DNA from: Pollenia angustigena
Taxonomy: Eukaryota > Arthropoda > Insecta > Diptera > Polleniidae
Assembly: GCA_930367215.1 (NCBI GenBank)
Contig: OV884057.1
Coordinates: forward strand, 207,379,621 to 207,443,620
Length of the DNA stretch: 64,000 nt
Direction: 5' to 3'
The translations under genes were made by a program, and so were the position numbers. This document shows, piece by piece, positions 10,946 to 22,965 of this stretch; positions within the stretch are counted from its first letter, which is position 1, and the number at the start of each line of letters is the position of its first letter. A model generated the notes under the pieces. It was not told the DNA's origin. It was given only the letters and a program-made list of their open reading frames with translations, and ran no database searches.

Positions 10946-12885
10946 TCAATTATTGGCAATATCCATCCTTGTAGAAGTTGACGCTTGTGGTTCTGATGAT
11001 CTTGTTTTCTTCGTAGGTTGTTCATATTCATGGTCTGAGTCTGTATCGTCATCCGAGATACACATACTATTCAAGGGCGTGTTTCTTTCACTGTGTCCAC
11101 CAATTTCAATGTCTTCATCTTCGGTGCTTTCTTCAAACTGCATAATTGTGGAACTCCACCAACAAACCTCCGCAAGCAATGCATCCAATTTTTTGCTTTT
11201 GAACCGCTTTTCAAATGGCATGGTCACCTGGTGGAACCTCTCTCCTTGTTCGTCTGATTCCTGAGGTGATTGTGCCAAAAAAGTATCGAGGTGGTGGTGC
11301 AAGAAATGCAATTTCAGCGTCATGGATGCACCGATTTTTTCGAAATAAAACAGCAACCTGTCCACTCGTTGCTGTATCTCTTCTCGCTGGACACGGTTCT
11401 TTCCTAGAACGCCTTCTATTACTTCTTTCAATGCGTTCCATGCATGTTGGTGGTCGTGATGCTCTGAAAGCAAATGTGTGAAAGAATCACTTTTGATCAA
11501 TTTCCGAATATCAGGTCCATTGAGAATACCTGTTTTAAATACATAAGAAAAACGAAAAAATTATTGGTAATGCGAATGTATAGAAATTAACAAATTTAGA
11601 TATGACAATATTGAAATACAGAGTACGATACGTACCGTTTTTAATTTTCTCATCACTGAGTTTCGGAAAGATGGATTTCAAACAGTCAAAGGCGCCGTTA
11701 ACTTTTTTGACCACCACTTCAACGAATTTCCCAGCTATTCCCAGTTTCATGTGGAGCGGTGGCAACAAAATATCATCCAGGTCCTTTATCATAGGTTCAT
11801 TGCGTAATTTTAATTGTTTGTTGAGCTCGGGAGTTCTTCCATTCCAATCTTTACATTGATATTGATTTCCTTTGTATCGTGAATCCCAATTACAAAGGAA
11901 GCAGAAGTATTTTGGATATCCGCCCTTTTCTATAATCCCTTGTAGTATGTTGACCACCTTCAGATCGCAACAAATGTTCCATTTGTGTTCATCGTATTTG
12001 ATTTTCTTCAAAATTTCGCCCAATGCTTCATACGTTTCCTTCATAGTTGTGCTGAATCCCAATGGAATGCATGGCCTTCAAACTAGTAACTGAACCATCG
12101 ATGAATAAACGCCAGTCGCCAGCGATATAATCCATTCCCAATTTTTTCACTAAACCTGGGATATCATGGCAGTACGTGAACGTATTTGCTTCGTCAACGG
12201 AATAAAATTTCTGAAAATTAGCTTGGCGTTGTCGGTATGATGTTGCGCTGACATTTTGCTGTGTGAGTTTTCTTCTCTTCAAAAATGATGTCAGCCATTC
12301 GGAGTCGTGTTGTGATAGTCCCAGCTTGGCCACAATGTAATCCATTTCGATTTGTGGTAGCGGTTGTGGTGCACTATTTTCAATATCGGGTATCCAATCA
12401 GCATCATCCAAATCGGTCGGATTGGTGAAAACGGTTTCGGCTAGCAGGGACACAGTATCCGCACTCGGAGGTTTAGGTGCATCGGTATCAGCAGGGCGTT
12501 GCACTGGAAGTGTGGCAGTAAATGCAGCAGTGTATACTTTTGTTTTCAATTGTTGTCTGTTTAATCCAGGACGAAAATTTATGCATGCATAGCACCTGGA
12601 TTCATCATGTCCAGTTGTGTCTTCCACCCAAATTACTGGCTTCATAAAAGATAACTTTCTACTTTTTCCGTGAATCCATTTTAGAAGGGTAGTATAACAA
12701 CTGTTGCACACTGTGTTCGGCGTAAAATTTGCACCACTTAAATCTGCTTCATCGAAATAATTACAATACGCGGTTTTGAATTGCTCAGTAAACAAATTTT
12801 TTCGATCTTTTTTCTGTATTTTTCGGACGATATGACCACAAACGTAACAATATTCATCCAAATATGGGCACTTGTTGTTTTCCAT
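10946..12885 (-). pseudogene. Broken DDE-type transposase with a 106-bp intron
   Basis: The start is the ATG at 12,885. Residues 1-100 carry CxxC pairs (CYVC, CNSC, CYAC), probably a zinc-binding domain. The first block ends DWRLFIDGSVTSLKAM. A small frame-changing deletion at about 12,072 interrupts it, and the frame resumes with IPLGFSTTMKETYEALG, ICCDLKVVNIL, YFCFLCNWDSR and LPPLHMKLGI. A GT-AG intron (11,530-11,635) cleanly joins KIKNG to ILNGPDIRKLI. The last exon has LKLHFLHHHLDTF, EQGERFHQV and an acidic tail. Candidate catalytic residues are Asp in LFID, Asp in CDLKV and Glu in GERFHQ (inference). I know similar proteins as unnamed proteins scattered in arthropod genomes and cannot name the superfamily. 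Confidence 0.8.
11530..11635 (-). other. Spliceosomal intron in the transposase pseudogene
   Basis: The donor is G|GTACGT and the acceptor AAAACAG|GT. Removing 106 bp keeps the reading frame and regenerates a Gly codon between the two exons, which strongly supports a real intron. Confidence 0.75.
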
Positions 12886-13877
12886 ATTGATATATTTTAT
12901 GTTTTGTTGTTATTCACTTTTAAAAAACTGGAGAAAAATCACTTTTACTGTTCGCGTTCGTCGGCACTGGCTGAATGCCAAAAATCGATCAATGCACACC
13001 TATAAATACTACGTATTTTTGAATATTTTACGGCCAGGTACTTATAAATGGGCGCATATTTTAAGGGCGGCTGGCTATATACCTGATTCAGCACTTGTAC
13101 GTTTCAAACTGTGCAAAACTTTCCAAATAATGACCACCCTTAAATGTGGGTGCAATTTCTGTAAAAAAATCATATAGGTAGCCACCGGAAAAACCCAAAT
13201 AATAAAAAGGTCCACTTTCCGTTTAATTGTCCACCTACATTTATTACCGCAATCATAAAAATCAAATAACCTTTTGTCTATTCCTTTTTTTTTAATTCTC
13301 AGAATCATGAAAAAGGTGTCAATGTTTTCTCCAAATAATGTTGTGCATATCTCGAGCAAATTTTTGAAATTCATACATTTACTTAATTGTGAATAAATGA
13401 CAAACGCGTGCATCGATTTTTATGATCTTTGTCTCATTTTGCTCATAGGTTATGTGACTTTGCGAAAAAATAACTAGACTTGAAACTTTTTTCCATTTTG
13501 GATTTTTTTATGTATTTTTAAAAAAAAAATTTTTAATTTTTAGGCAAAAAATAATTTTTTCCCTTCATACATTCATTTTTAACTTCGAAAGTGTTACTTG
13601 TATAGGAAAACAATATATGAACAGATTAAGGGAATTGTAATTCTTAATTTTTTAAAATTTATTTCAACTAAATTGGGCTAGTGGTTGTCGAGCTATGTCA
13701 AACAACAGGGCCTAAAACGTGATAAATTCCCCTATATGATAGTACTAACTTCAAATCGATACTAACTTCAAATCGCATGTAAGAAGACAAAACGAATGAT
13801 GCAGAAATTCTTCTTTTTGGGTCTAATTTCACATACAGTTCGCAGAATTGAGTTGGCAAATCATGTGTTGTACTGTG

Positions 13878-15985
13878 TCCTAATTAGGAACCAATTTCAA
13901 AAAATATGTTTAGTTGCTAACTTATTTTATCAACATGGATCTAATCTCAAAATTTTAAGGTATTTTTTACATATAATATTTTCTAGAGAACGCTTCAACC
14001 TTTCATATAATATAATGCATGGATGGTAGGGTAGCGTATAAAATTCTGAAGCTATTAAAGTTAAACATTTATATTCTAATTAATCTGTTTGTTTAATATG
14101 TATGTAGGTTTGAGTTTACATGTGGTAATAATTTATATACTTTATGTAATGCCTTCAATATGGGTATTATTTAACTATATGGTATGACAAACACCAGCTT
14201 CGCTTAATAATTTTTTTTCTTTATTGCCGGTATTCGACTAGATATAAGGGTTCTTAATTTAATGTTATATCAAGCACCGACTTCGCTCAGCTGAGTTAAT
14301 TTTCTTCTTTTAAACCAGAACCCCAACACCATTAAAAATTGATATTTCTGTTACAGAAACTAACAAAAAATGGTTTAACCGATTGTTATTTAATTTTGCA
14401 AAAATTCTTTTACACTAAGATTATCGCTCCATAATTTACCATAGGCTTCATGTAAAATCCATTCTCGGAAATACTTAAATATGCCTAAGACGTGCCGAAT
14501 AACGCTATTATAGAAAAATTTGGTCTGTCATAGTTTCATAAAACTAGAAATCACACAACTAAATTTGGAGAAGATCGGCCCACAATTTACCATAGGCTCC
14601 ATATAAAGCCCATTCTGGGAAATCGTTTAGCCTAAAGTCGTAAAAATATCGATATTGTGGTAAAATATAGTCCAATTAAGCTTAAAATGGCTAGAAACAG
14701 CACGATGCAATTTTGTGATAATCAGCATACAACTCACGATAGATACCGTAGAAAGCGGGACTTTAAAATGGTTAAAAATTTTGTATAATTGTATTGAAAT
14801 TTGGTCTAAGTTGTGTTTTTAATACTAAAAATTACTCAACCGGCCAAAAATTCCAATTATCTCTTTAATACGGCTAAACTGATTTGGTCAAATTAAGTTA
14901 TATATGGTAAGCAAGTCGGTTAAGTCCGGTCATTTAATACCCTATACCACAGAATATACAAACAAATATTTCAGACTGTACCTTATTTGGGACATGGTTT
15001 ATGGACACAACGACTCTTATACAGAAAGAAGTTTGTATAAGATCTTTGAGACATGATGGACCGTTCCTCACCGTTTAATTACCATAAATACCCAATAAAA
15101 TTTTTTATCATATTGCGAAGCACTAATGGTACATTTAAAAAAATAAGCGCAGAATTATGCGCTACGCAATAAGACATACAGAAATGCAGTAAAGTAAGTG
15201 AAAAAACTCTCAATATTTTATAAAAAAAAATAACATTTCAAGGCATTCCCTTACTACGAAGCAGGTTTGTAAGGGAGAATACTAAAAAATAACTGTATCA
15301 AAACATTCAGTGTGTAAAGCTGATCGTTACATCCAACAATTTTGTATGCGTTGAATAATGCGCTTCATGTGTCAAAACAGTATTGCTTCAAAGTGGGAAC
15401 TCGCCATATAAAATTCATGTCTTCCGTATGCGCAATGGTAAGCGCAACTCTTATGTTTCTCCCTTACAAACATGCTTCGTTGGAAGCTCCATTTTTTACC
15501 GGGTAATTAGAACCAATGTACCAAATTTCCTCAAATAATTGCGACCTGCACTTTGCGCACTACAAAGTGGACAGCCAGCCGGCCGGCCAGACGGACATCC
15601 TTATATCGACTCAGATAGTGATTGAGTCGACCGGTACTAAATAAAGGTTATAGGACCAATATTTTTAGGTATTACAGACACTATGGTGGTGTGGGTATCA
15701 AACGAATCCATAAAACATTCTGCTGGTCGGCAAACAACTTATCAAAGGGGTAGAACTGAAGTAAATTTATTTACTGTGAGGCTTTATTAATAATTTTTAG
15801 ATCAATCCAGTCCTTAAATATTTTAATTTTTTGCGGATTTGACCCAGCCTAATAAAGAACTCTAACTTAATAAGTATTTATTATACCAAAACTATTCATT
15901 TTTGCACTAAAGGCGATAATTGATAAACAAATTTATATAAAATAATAAAAACAGGGAATTGTCAAATTAATTTTTAAACAAATGT
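13878..15985. repeat. Decayed dispersed fly repeats
   Basis: No gene. The short phrase ACACCAGCTTCGCTTA occurs near 14,190, and a related phrase lies near 14,273; both are related to copies at about 42.0-42.1 kb. Phrases of the type 'atttaccataggctccatataaagccc' recur at 14.44-14.61 kb. The stretch 15,590-15,690 (ATCCTTATATCGACTCAGA) resembles a block abundant in cyclorrhaphan fly genomes. Confidence 0.5.
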
Positions 15986-16239
15986 TCTCATTACTCAACA
16001 TACATAACAACATACAAAATTCAACATATCGTGTAGACACAAAAATTGTATGCTAACTTATATGTTGAAATATCATTTGCTGGTATATGATGAATTTGAA
16101 AAATTTGGTATTTTCAGCATATCGTCTAGACACCTAACATATTGAATATGCTGATAGACCCATTTTTTATTATTTTTAAGCATATTAGTGTAAGCATACA
16201 TTTGCTAATTCAACATATCGTCTAGACTTAGCTTAAGGA

Positions 16240-17480
16240 ATAGAACAGGTTTATAAAAGTTTTATGAAACTAATTTTGTATGAACATTTGTTTAATAAAC
16301 CTGTTTTATTTTTATGAAAAAACAATTTCAACATCAATTTCAGTCGCATTTATATTTAAGCCTAAAAGCTCATAAATGGAAAACATTTTTATATGAAAGT
16401 GTTTAATGTTTGTACAGTATTTAAATTTAACTGAAAATGTGATTCCTCCTCTTAAGCAAAACTCTTATTCGTATACACCTTAAAATTACTTTTAATCTTC
16501 TTAGACTCTGTCACATGTAATTTTATTTTCTTCTATTTTCAGTTTATTTGATATGTTAAGTTTTTCTGATGTTTTCTTACTGTCTTTATTTTGTTTGCTA
16601 TTTTTTTTATTTTAAGTTGAAGAACAGAAAGATTTTTGATTTCCTTTTAAGTTGCTTTCATTCTATTTGTAGATTTTTCAGGTTTTTTTTTCTTCTTATT
16701 TTTCTGTTAAGTAGATTGTTTGTAAGTGATTTGAACTTTAAGATAAGATTCATGCTAAAAATGTTGTTATAAAGTACCAACATGACTGCTTTTTAGTACT
16801 TTGCTTTTATACCTTTTGCATTAACAAATGTAATGGGTTTTTGTGTGTTTGTTTGTCTGTCTGAAAGAAGATTTACCAGAAATGTGTATGATTGTTTGTA
16901 TAACTGCAAAAATATCTTGTTTACTAATGTACTGGAACATTTTGGTAGCTACACGTTCATATTAAGAGCTTAAAAGTTGTGTTCTTTTTTTTTAATTAAA
17001 TAGAAAAAATGACACCGGCTTTAATTATTAAGGGTCAGACAGAAGCTTTCATGATTGCCATGAAAATAAAAGAGGATCTTGGTTATTTTTGAACCGATTA
17101 TTTTGGGCTCCTGGAGTGCTGGGCTCAACGCAAAGATAATTTTGGCGAAAAAAAAATATTATTTTGGATCTTTTGTTAAATAAGTATGTAAAATGTGAAA
17201 TTTTGAATTTGACCTGTAAGGCCTTTGTCAAAAATGAAGCTAACGCACATTTATTGAATCACTTAGCGCAGAAATGGAACTACTGACATTTACATCATGT
17301 ACTTTCTTTGAGTATTGCTACACAGAAAGAAAAACACTCTGGATAAATTAAGTATTTTATACTTAGTTAAAGTACGAGTCGTACTCAAAAATCCAAGAAC
17401 GAATAACACTAACACGTACTTCAGACAATCCTTAATGGGATTACTTTCGAAAATCAATCACGCAATTTCTTAAAATAAGT
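16240..17480. other. No gene recognised; AT-rich
   Basis: A short inverted pair AACAGGTTTA...TAAACCTGTT sits at about 16,245-16,308. The 67-codon T-rich frame near 16.6 kb is low-complexity and I do not call it. Confidence 0.5.
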
Positions 17481-17481
17481 A

Positions 17482-18359
17482 ATGGGTGATTTTTTAAGAG
17501 CTATAGGAAAGTTTAAAAAAAACACATAAAATTCTGAAAAATTCATAAAATCTTTATTTGAATCGATAGTACGGTCCATATAATTTAATGTTTGAAGATT
17601 ATTTCATGCAAATGTTGACCGTGACTGCGCCTCAAATGGTCCATCCGCTTAGGCCAATTTTGGCATATTCTTTCCAACATTTCGGCCGGTTTCTCATGAA
17701 TAAATGCTTCAATGTTGTCTTCCAATGCGTCAATTGAAGCGGGCATGTGTGTATAGACATGAGCTTTAACATAGCCCCACAAAAAATAGTCTAAAGGCGT
17801 TAAATCACACGATCCAGGCGGCCAAACTCGCCTCTCAATTAGTCCATTGTTAAGCGTGCTGTGTGCCATGTGGCACCGTCTTGTTGAAACGTCAAGCTCT
17901 TGCATTTTGGGCAAAAAAAGTTGGATATCATCTCACGGTAGTGCTCACCATTCACAGTTACGTTACGATTCGCATCATCTTAGAAGAAGTACAGTCCAAT
18001 GATGCCACCAGCCCATAAACCGCACCAAACTGTGACTTTTTCTGGATGCATTGATAGCTCTTGCAATGCTTCTGGCTGATCTTCACTCCAAAATCGACAA
18101 TTCTGCTTTTAATAACGTATCCATTGAGCCAAAAATTAGCTGACCATAAAAGGGAAGAAGCGCCCGATGAACTTTTTTAACAGAGCACGCATTTTGATAA
18201 TAAAATTCAATAATTTGCAATCGTTGTTCGTTTGTAAGACGATTCATGGGTAAATTATAGACCAAACTGAAGATGTTTGACAGTGAAACAAAACACGAAA
18301 CGTGCGTCAGCTGTTTAAACCAGTGTTGCCAAAAAAATAATAGCTAAAAAATCACCCGA
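17482..18359 (-). mobile_element. Internally deleted mariner-like element with TIRs and TA duplication
   Basis: The left end TA-atGGGTGATTTTTTAAGAGCT and right end AGCTAAAAAATCACCCga-TA give imperfect TIRs and a TA target site (17,480-81 and 18,360-61). The 878-bp length is shorter than a full mariner of about 1.3 kb, consistent with loss of the middle of the transposase. Confidence 0.85.
17585..18265 (-). pseudogene. mariner-like transposase, internal deletion
   Basis: The N-terminal part from 18,265 reads MNRLTNEQRLQIIEFYYQNA, the usual helix-turn-helix start, but the linker and first-Asp region are mostly missing. After frame changes come a FGSMDTLL block and VTVWCGLWAGGIIGLYFF near 18.0 kb. 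The C-terminal 109 codons (17,914-17,585) contain CDLTPLDYFLWGYVKAHVY with the third catalytic Asp, and end DHLRRSHGQHLHEIIFKH, a normal family C-terminus. The QDGATCH block that normally holds the second Asp is degraded to VSTRRCHMAHS. It cannot be active. Confidence 0.85.
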
Positions 18360-18865
18360 TACAAAATTTTTTACGTTGGTAGGCCACTCTGAGAGTAAAA
18401 TTATAAAGTGAGCGTTTCAATCTCATTTAACTTATCAAAGTTTGTTGAAGGCACTACAACAACACCACAGAAGTGGCTAAAAAACGATTTGCTTATTGTG
18501 TGTAGAAACAACAAAAACAACAGAACAAGACGAAAACATATTATTTTCATGTTTAAAACGTAAAATTGAGAGCTCTTGCTTCTCATTTAGTTTATAATTT
18601 CTGTTAATTTTTTAAAGTAAAAACCATATCCGGAATGATGCTTTATAATGTTTTATAATTAAAATTCTGTCAGTTGTCAAACTCGTATGTAAATCAATCA
18701 TAACAAAATTCTACTTATAATTTCACTTTTGGTTGGTTTCTAGTACGAATTCGGGATTGAATCAACTTTATAATACTTGAATCAAGTTCATTTTGAGATT
18801 TATTCAATAGGTTTACATAAATCAATCTCATCTTAGGATTATTTCAAGGTCGAATTCAACTTCTT
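18360..18865. other. No gene recognised
   Basis: Contains AATTCGGGATT at 18,748, repeated at 25,113 (see the rejected list). No coding signal was seen. Confidence 0.45.
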
Positions 18866-20910
18866 CTCAACATACATATTGGGGCTCCAGACTTATTAGA
18901 CCCAGAGGAAATTAGCTATACAATACCGAAACTGCAAATAATTTTGATGTCGTATCGAGTGGTGAGCCTACCTATTGACCAACCGACTTCAACAAGCTAC
19001 CAGACTTTATTGACTTTGCTGTAATTAAAAACATCAAGCGCGATCAGGTACTAGTTAGTTCCTCCTATGATCTATCGTCTGATCATTCACCTTCAAGCCT
19101 TTATTTCCTATCCAAACAGAAACACAAATTGGTTAAAGTATAAAATGTATGTGAGCTCTCACCTATCACAGTGCATTCCCCTAAAAAATTCATCTGACAT
19201 CCGATGTCGACCGATTTACAGAAGCCTTGGATTCTGCAGCAAGAAATGCAACCCCAATCAAGCGGACAATTAATCGTGCTCCTTACAATACATCGACGGA
19301 TATAGAGACCCTTATCAGAGAAAAAAGGAAATTAAGGAGACAATGGCAAAACAGTCGTTCCCCAACCTCTAAGGCCCAACTACAATTATGCCTGACAACT
19401 CTTCGCAATAAATTGAGACAGAACTACGAGTCTGCATTAGAAGGCTATTTAAACAGCCTAGATGCCACAAAAAACTCGAATATAAAATGCCCTATAACCC
19501 AATAGTCTCCATTAAGACTAGAAAACCGCACTTGGGCCAAAAACACAAATGAAGAATTAAACGTCTTCGCGGGCCACCTTGAGAAAGTTTTCACGCCACA
19601 TGATGCACATACTTATTCCTGTCGTCCAATCATTCTGATAAGGTAAACCATCCAATAAAATTTAACATAACTCAAGTAAAATCTGCAATAGAAAAAGTGA
19701 ATATTAAAAAATCTCCCGGACCTGACCGCATCACAGGGTCAATGAAAAGAAACTTACCATCGTCTGCTTCTAGAATCTTGCTGCTCATTTTTAATGCTAT
19801 ATTAAGAGTCGGATACTTTCCATCCTCATGGAAGAGGTCTGTAATTGTTATGATTTCCAAGCCAGGAAAAGATGCTAGCCAGGTTGCGTCCTACATGCCG
19901 ATTAGCTTATTATCAATCCTAAAAAGGCTTTTCGAAAAAATATTCGTTTTTAGTATAACTCCTCATCTAAATGAGCACGACATCATCCCGGATCGCCAGT
20001 TCGGATTCAGAGCGAAACATGGTACAATAGAACAAGTGCATAGGATTGTCACCCTAATTAGATCGGCGTTTGAGCAAAAGCAATACTGCTCAGCCTTGTT
20101 TATAGACATTTCCCAAGCATTTGACAAAGTTTAGAGTGTTGGGCTACTCATCAAAATAACACGAATGTTTCCTCAAAACACTCACAAGCTTTTGGAGAGC
20201 TATCTAACTGGCAGAACATTCATAGTAAGATAGCAAGATAAATACTCCCCCCTCAAGAAAATTACTGCCGGTGTGCCGCAAGGCAGCATATTAGGACCGC
20301 TACTATATATAATATACAGAGCGGATATTCCAACGAACCTGAGCACGCATACCTCTACATTTGCAGACGACACAGCATTTATTAGCGTTAACCATGACCC
20401 AAAAGTCGCATCGCAAAATCTACAGTCTCACATCGTGGACAAATGGAAAGTAAAGGTTAATCCGGCTAAATGTGCTCACTTTACTTTCACTCTCAGAAGA
20501 CAAACGTGCCCAGCAGTCAAAATAAATGACATCAGTGTTCCGGTAAAAAATTATATAAAATACTTGGGAATTTATATTGATAGACGATTGATGTGGTGAC
20601 GTCATATTAAAGCGAAAATAACGGCTATGAAACTTAAAGCTGCTCAACTACATTGGCAAACTTCTCTTAAGACAACAAAATTTTCTTACTCAAGTCCATC
20701 ATAAAACCTGTATGGACATATGGCATTAAATTATGGGGTACTGCATGCGCATCTAACATCTAAGAGCTTCAAGGAAGACGGTCTAGAATATTACGACAAA
20801 TTGTCTGTGCCCCATGGTATATACGTAATGATATTATCCGCAGAGATCTCAACGTCCCACTATGGGATTTCTGCTGCAAAAAAGGCATTTTTTGACTATT
20901 ACTTTTAAAA
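18866..20910 (+). pseudogene. Jockey-clade LINE ORF2, 5'-truncated and decayed
   Basis: The sequence starts inside the endonuclease (HTYWGSRLI-like, then LSSDHSPS near 19.08 kb) and continues into reverse transcriptase. Visible blocks are KKSPGPDRITG, FNAILRVGYFPSSWKRS, RQFGFRAKHGTIEQVHRIV, CSALFIDISQAFDKV (then a stop), GVPQGSILGPLLYIIY, TSTFADDTAFISV with the catalytic FADD, and YIKYLGIYIDRRLMW followed by a stop. These match block for block the intact ORF2 at 60.2-62.9 kb, so it is the same clade. At least five stops or frame changes make it inactive. It fades out after RRDLNVP-like sequence at about 20.88 kb. Confidence 0.88.
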
Positions 20911-21469
20911 AATCTAATGATGCTATTTTAAAGAGAAGAGTCTGGCAAACCAAAAACTGCATTTCTTTTAAGATATATGTATATATATTCTTAGAAAAGA
21001 TCGGTTGAAATAAGGTTAATGTTGTGAAAGGTAAATATATGGTAATTTTGTTAAAATTCAGAGATTTATATATCGAAGATGTTTCGAGCGGAAAAATCTG
21101 GGTGTCGACTTTATTTAAGTCCAAAGTCTTGTTTTTAATTTAAAGGAAAAGAAAAAGTTATTGCATACATAGTTTGGGAGATATGAGTGCATCAAAATTG
21201 TCCTTAAAAATTCAGCATTGGCTGTTTTTGTTGGAGAAAAAGTCAGTTAGCTCGGTTTACCTCCGTGCTCTCAGTATAACGAAATTAAAGGTAAAAGGCT
21301 CTTCTTTCTAAATAGTCAAAAAAATTCACCAACTTTTGTCAATCTTTTAAAAAAATCAAAATTTAGTAAAAAAAAGTCACGAATATTGCACCCTAGTATT
21401 TGTAATAAAAAAGTTTTGCATACCTTTAGGCTTAACGGTTTAAAGAAATTTGAGTTATTAATTATAACA
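20911..21469. other. No gene recognised
   Basis: AT-rich intergenic sequence. No repeat partner in the window was noticed. Confidence 0.4.
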
Positions 21470-21470
21470 T

Positions 21471-21650
21471 GCAGTCTACAACTGACATGAAATGCTTAAC
21501 TTTAACACTAATATGATGCTAGCGTTAGGTATAGACTCATCATATTAGAAGTTTTCTCATGTTATAACACGGTTGTTAATGCAAATGTTTTAACAACGCT
21601 TTTATAACTTCAAGTTATAACAGCAAATCATGTCAGTTGTAGACGGGCAG
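21471..21650. mobile_element. 180-bp MITE, GTCTACAACTGACATGA ends
   Basis: GTCTACAACTGACATGA at 21,474 is mirrored by TCATGTCAGTTGTAGAC ending at 21,644. TAACA lies near both outer edges, a possible duplication. A second internal pair is built on TTATAAC. No coding capacity. Confidence 0.65.
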
Positions 21651-21860
21651 TAACAACAATTTCTTAATAAATTGTTGACAAATGTTTTTAAAAGTGAATA
21701 AGATTAAAAAATAATAAACAAAATAATATGTTTTAATAAAAGAAAATGTATAGAAGAAAACCGCTTAAATTGAAAACAAAATTTGCAACCAGTAAACAGT
21801 TAACGTTAATAAATAAATAATAATAAATATTGTAATAAAATTTAAAATATAATTCTAAAA

Positions 21861-22055
21861 ATGATTTTATTTTCTGTGTCATATAGTGAATTGTGCCCGG
21901 AACTTATTGATGGTGGTAGCAATGTCAATTTGTTAACAAATTTTATAAAACAGGAAAACTCGGTTATTGATGAAATTGAAATAGTGAAAAAGGCAGTTCA
22001 AAAAAAGGTTTTTGGTAATTTTTTAAATCGTTGGGGAGAAGCGCGACTTGGTTAG
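21861..22055 (+). other. 64-codon open frame, unidentified
   Basis: The frame reads MILFSVSYSELCPELIDGG... and ends FGNFLNRWGEARLG. The composition is protein-like and not low-complexity, but I recognise no family. It lies just upstream of the Transib-type C-terminal relic and could be part of the same dead element. This is a guess. Confidence 0.25.
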
Positions 22056-22110
22056 AAAGTAAATACATCTTTAAAAAATAAATTAATTAAAAATAATTTA
22101 TTTTGAATAT

Positions 22111-22236
22111 AATGAAATTTCTTTTCATCGTTTGCTTGAGTCGTCCGATCCATATATTAGTAGCTTAAGACGTCAACCTCATAAGAATATTGTAGAATTG
22201 GATGATGTGTTTAAAGATATGATAGTTAATGAATAA
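22111..22236 (+). pseudogene. Transib-type transposase C-terminal relic
   Basis: A 41-codon open stretch reads SFHRLLESSDPYISSLRR and ends at a stop. The C-terminus of the transposase pseudogene at 56.0 kb shows a decayed equivalent (NTNMNKSMYLILQSEPAIS). The RLL-SSDPYISSLR pattern is, to my knowledge, characteristic of the end of this family. Nothing upstream could be joined with confidence. Confidence 0.5.
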
Positions 22237-22309
22237 AATGCATTTCTTTAATTAAATATTACTAGTATTTTCAATGAGAATTATATTTATACGAAATTTG
22301 TTCATTCAG

Positions 22310-22965
22310 GTTACATAAAAGACGACGCATTTCAACCAAAATTGTTAGTTTTTTCTTTTATCAATTATTACGCCAAATTTAATCAAATTCTATTGACAAT
22401 TGCGCCCTATACATTGAAAAGAAAATTACGTGGAATAATGGGGGTCCATGGAAGGTACCACTAGGAGTCGACGGATTTCAACCAAAATTTATGGTGCTCT
22501 TTTTTAGATCAACTTATGCACATCTGCTAAATTTTATCAAATTCCGTTGCGAATTGCGGCCCATACGTTGAGAAGAAAAATAAGCAAAAAAATTGGGGTC
22601 CAAGGGAGGTACCCCTAGGAGTCGACGGACTTCAACCAAAATTTGTAGTGCTCTTTTTTAGATAAACTTATGGACATCTGCTAAATTTTATAAAATTCCG
22701 TTGCGAATTGCGGCCCATACATTGAGAAGAATAATAAGCAAAAAAAAAAATGGGGGTCCAAGGGAGGAGTCGAAAGGAAAGGAGTCGACGGATGTCAACC
22801 AAAATTTGTAGTGCTCTTTCTTGGATCAACTTATAAACGTGTGCCAAATTTCGTAAAATTCTATGAAGAATTGCGACCTATACATTGAGGACAAAAATTC
22901 GTGGAAAAATGGTGTTCCAAGGGAGGTACCCCAAGGAGTCCACGGATTTTCCAAAGGCATAAATA
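22310..22965. repeat. Tandem repeat, ~154-163 bp unit, about 4-5 copies
   Basis: The phrase GTCGACGGAnnTCAACC starts at 22,467, 22,621 and 22,784, with variants at about 22,320 and 22,938 (GTCCACGGATTTTCC). Units also share CCAAGGGAGGTACCCC and TTGCGGCCCATAC. A single further piece lies at 24,648-24,700. No coding potential is evident. Confidence 0.8.

Larger units (their letters stand above)
10259..13877. mobile_element. 3.6-kb DNA transposon with ~480-bp TIRs, superfamily unassigned
   Basis: Arms 10,259-10,745 and 13,401-13,877 are long, closely matching inverted repeats starting CACAGTACAACA. Each includes a doubled GATTTGAAGTTAGTA motif. A transposase pseudogene lies between them on the minus strand. 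No convincing target duplication was seen: the flanks are ACCCATTA and TCCTAATT. Few mismatches between the arms suggest a fairly recent insertion, although the transposase is already damaged. Confidence 0.85.
9717..16233. mobile_element. 6.5-kb TAA-flanked element, Harbinger-like ends
   Basis: The left end GGCTTAGTCTACACGATATG and the reverse complement of the right end AGCTAAGTCTAGACGATATG form a TIR. TAA sits outside each end (9714-9716, 16234-16236). A 3-bp TWA duplication plus such ends suggests PIF/Harbinger. Both arms (about 9717-9960 and 15990-16233) carry dispersed copies of CATATCGTCTAGACAC at 9722, 9846, 16026, 16118 and 16215, possibly binding sites. No Harbinger transposase is visible. 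The interior is occupied by the 10.26-13.88 kb transposon and decayed repeats. Confidence 0.6.

Noticed and set aside
10953..11481. Plus-strand frames of 103 and 88 codons
   Set aside because: They are antisense to the last transposase exon, which has clear homologous structure on the minus strand.
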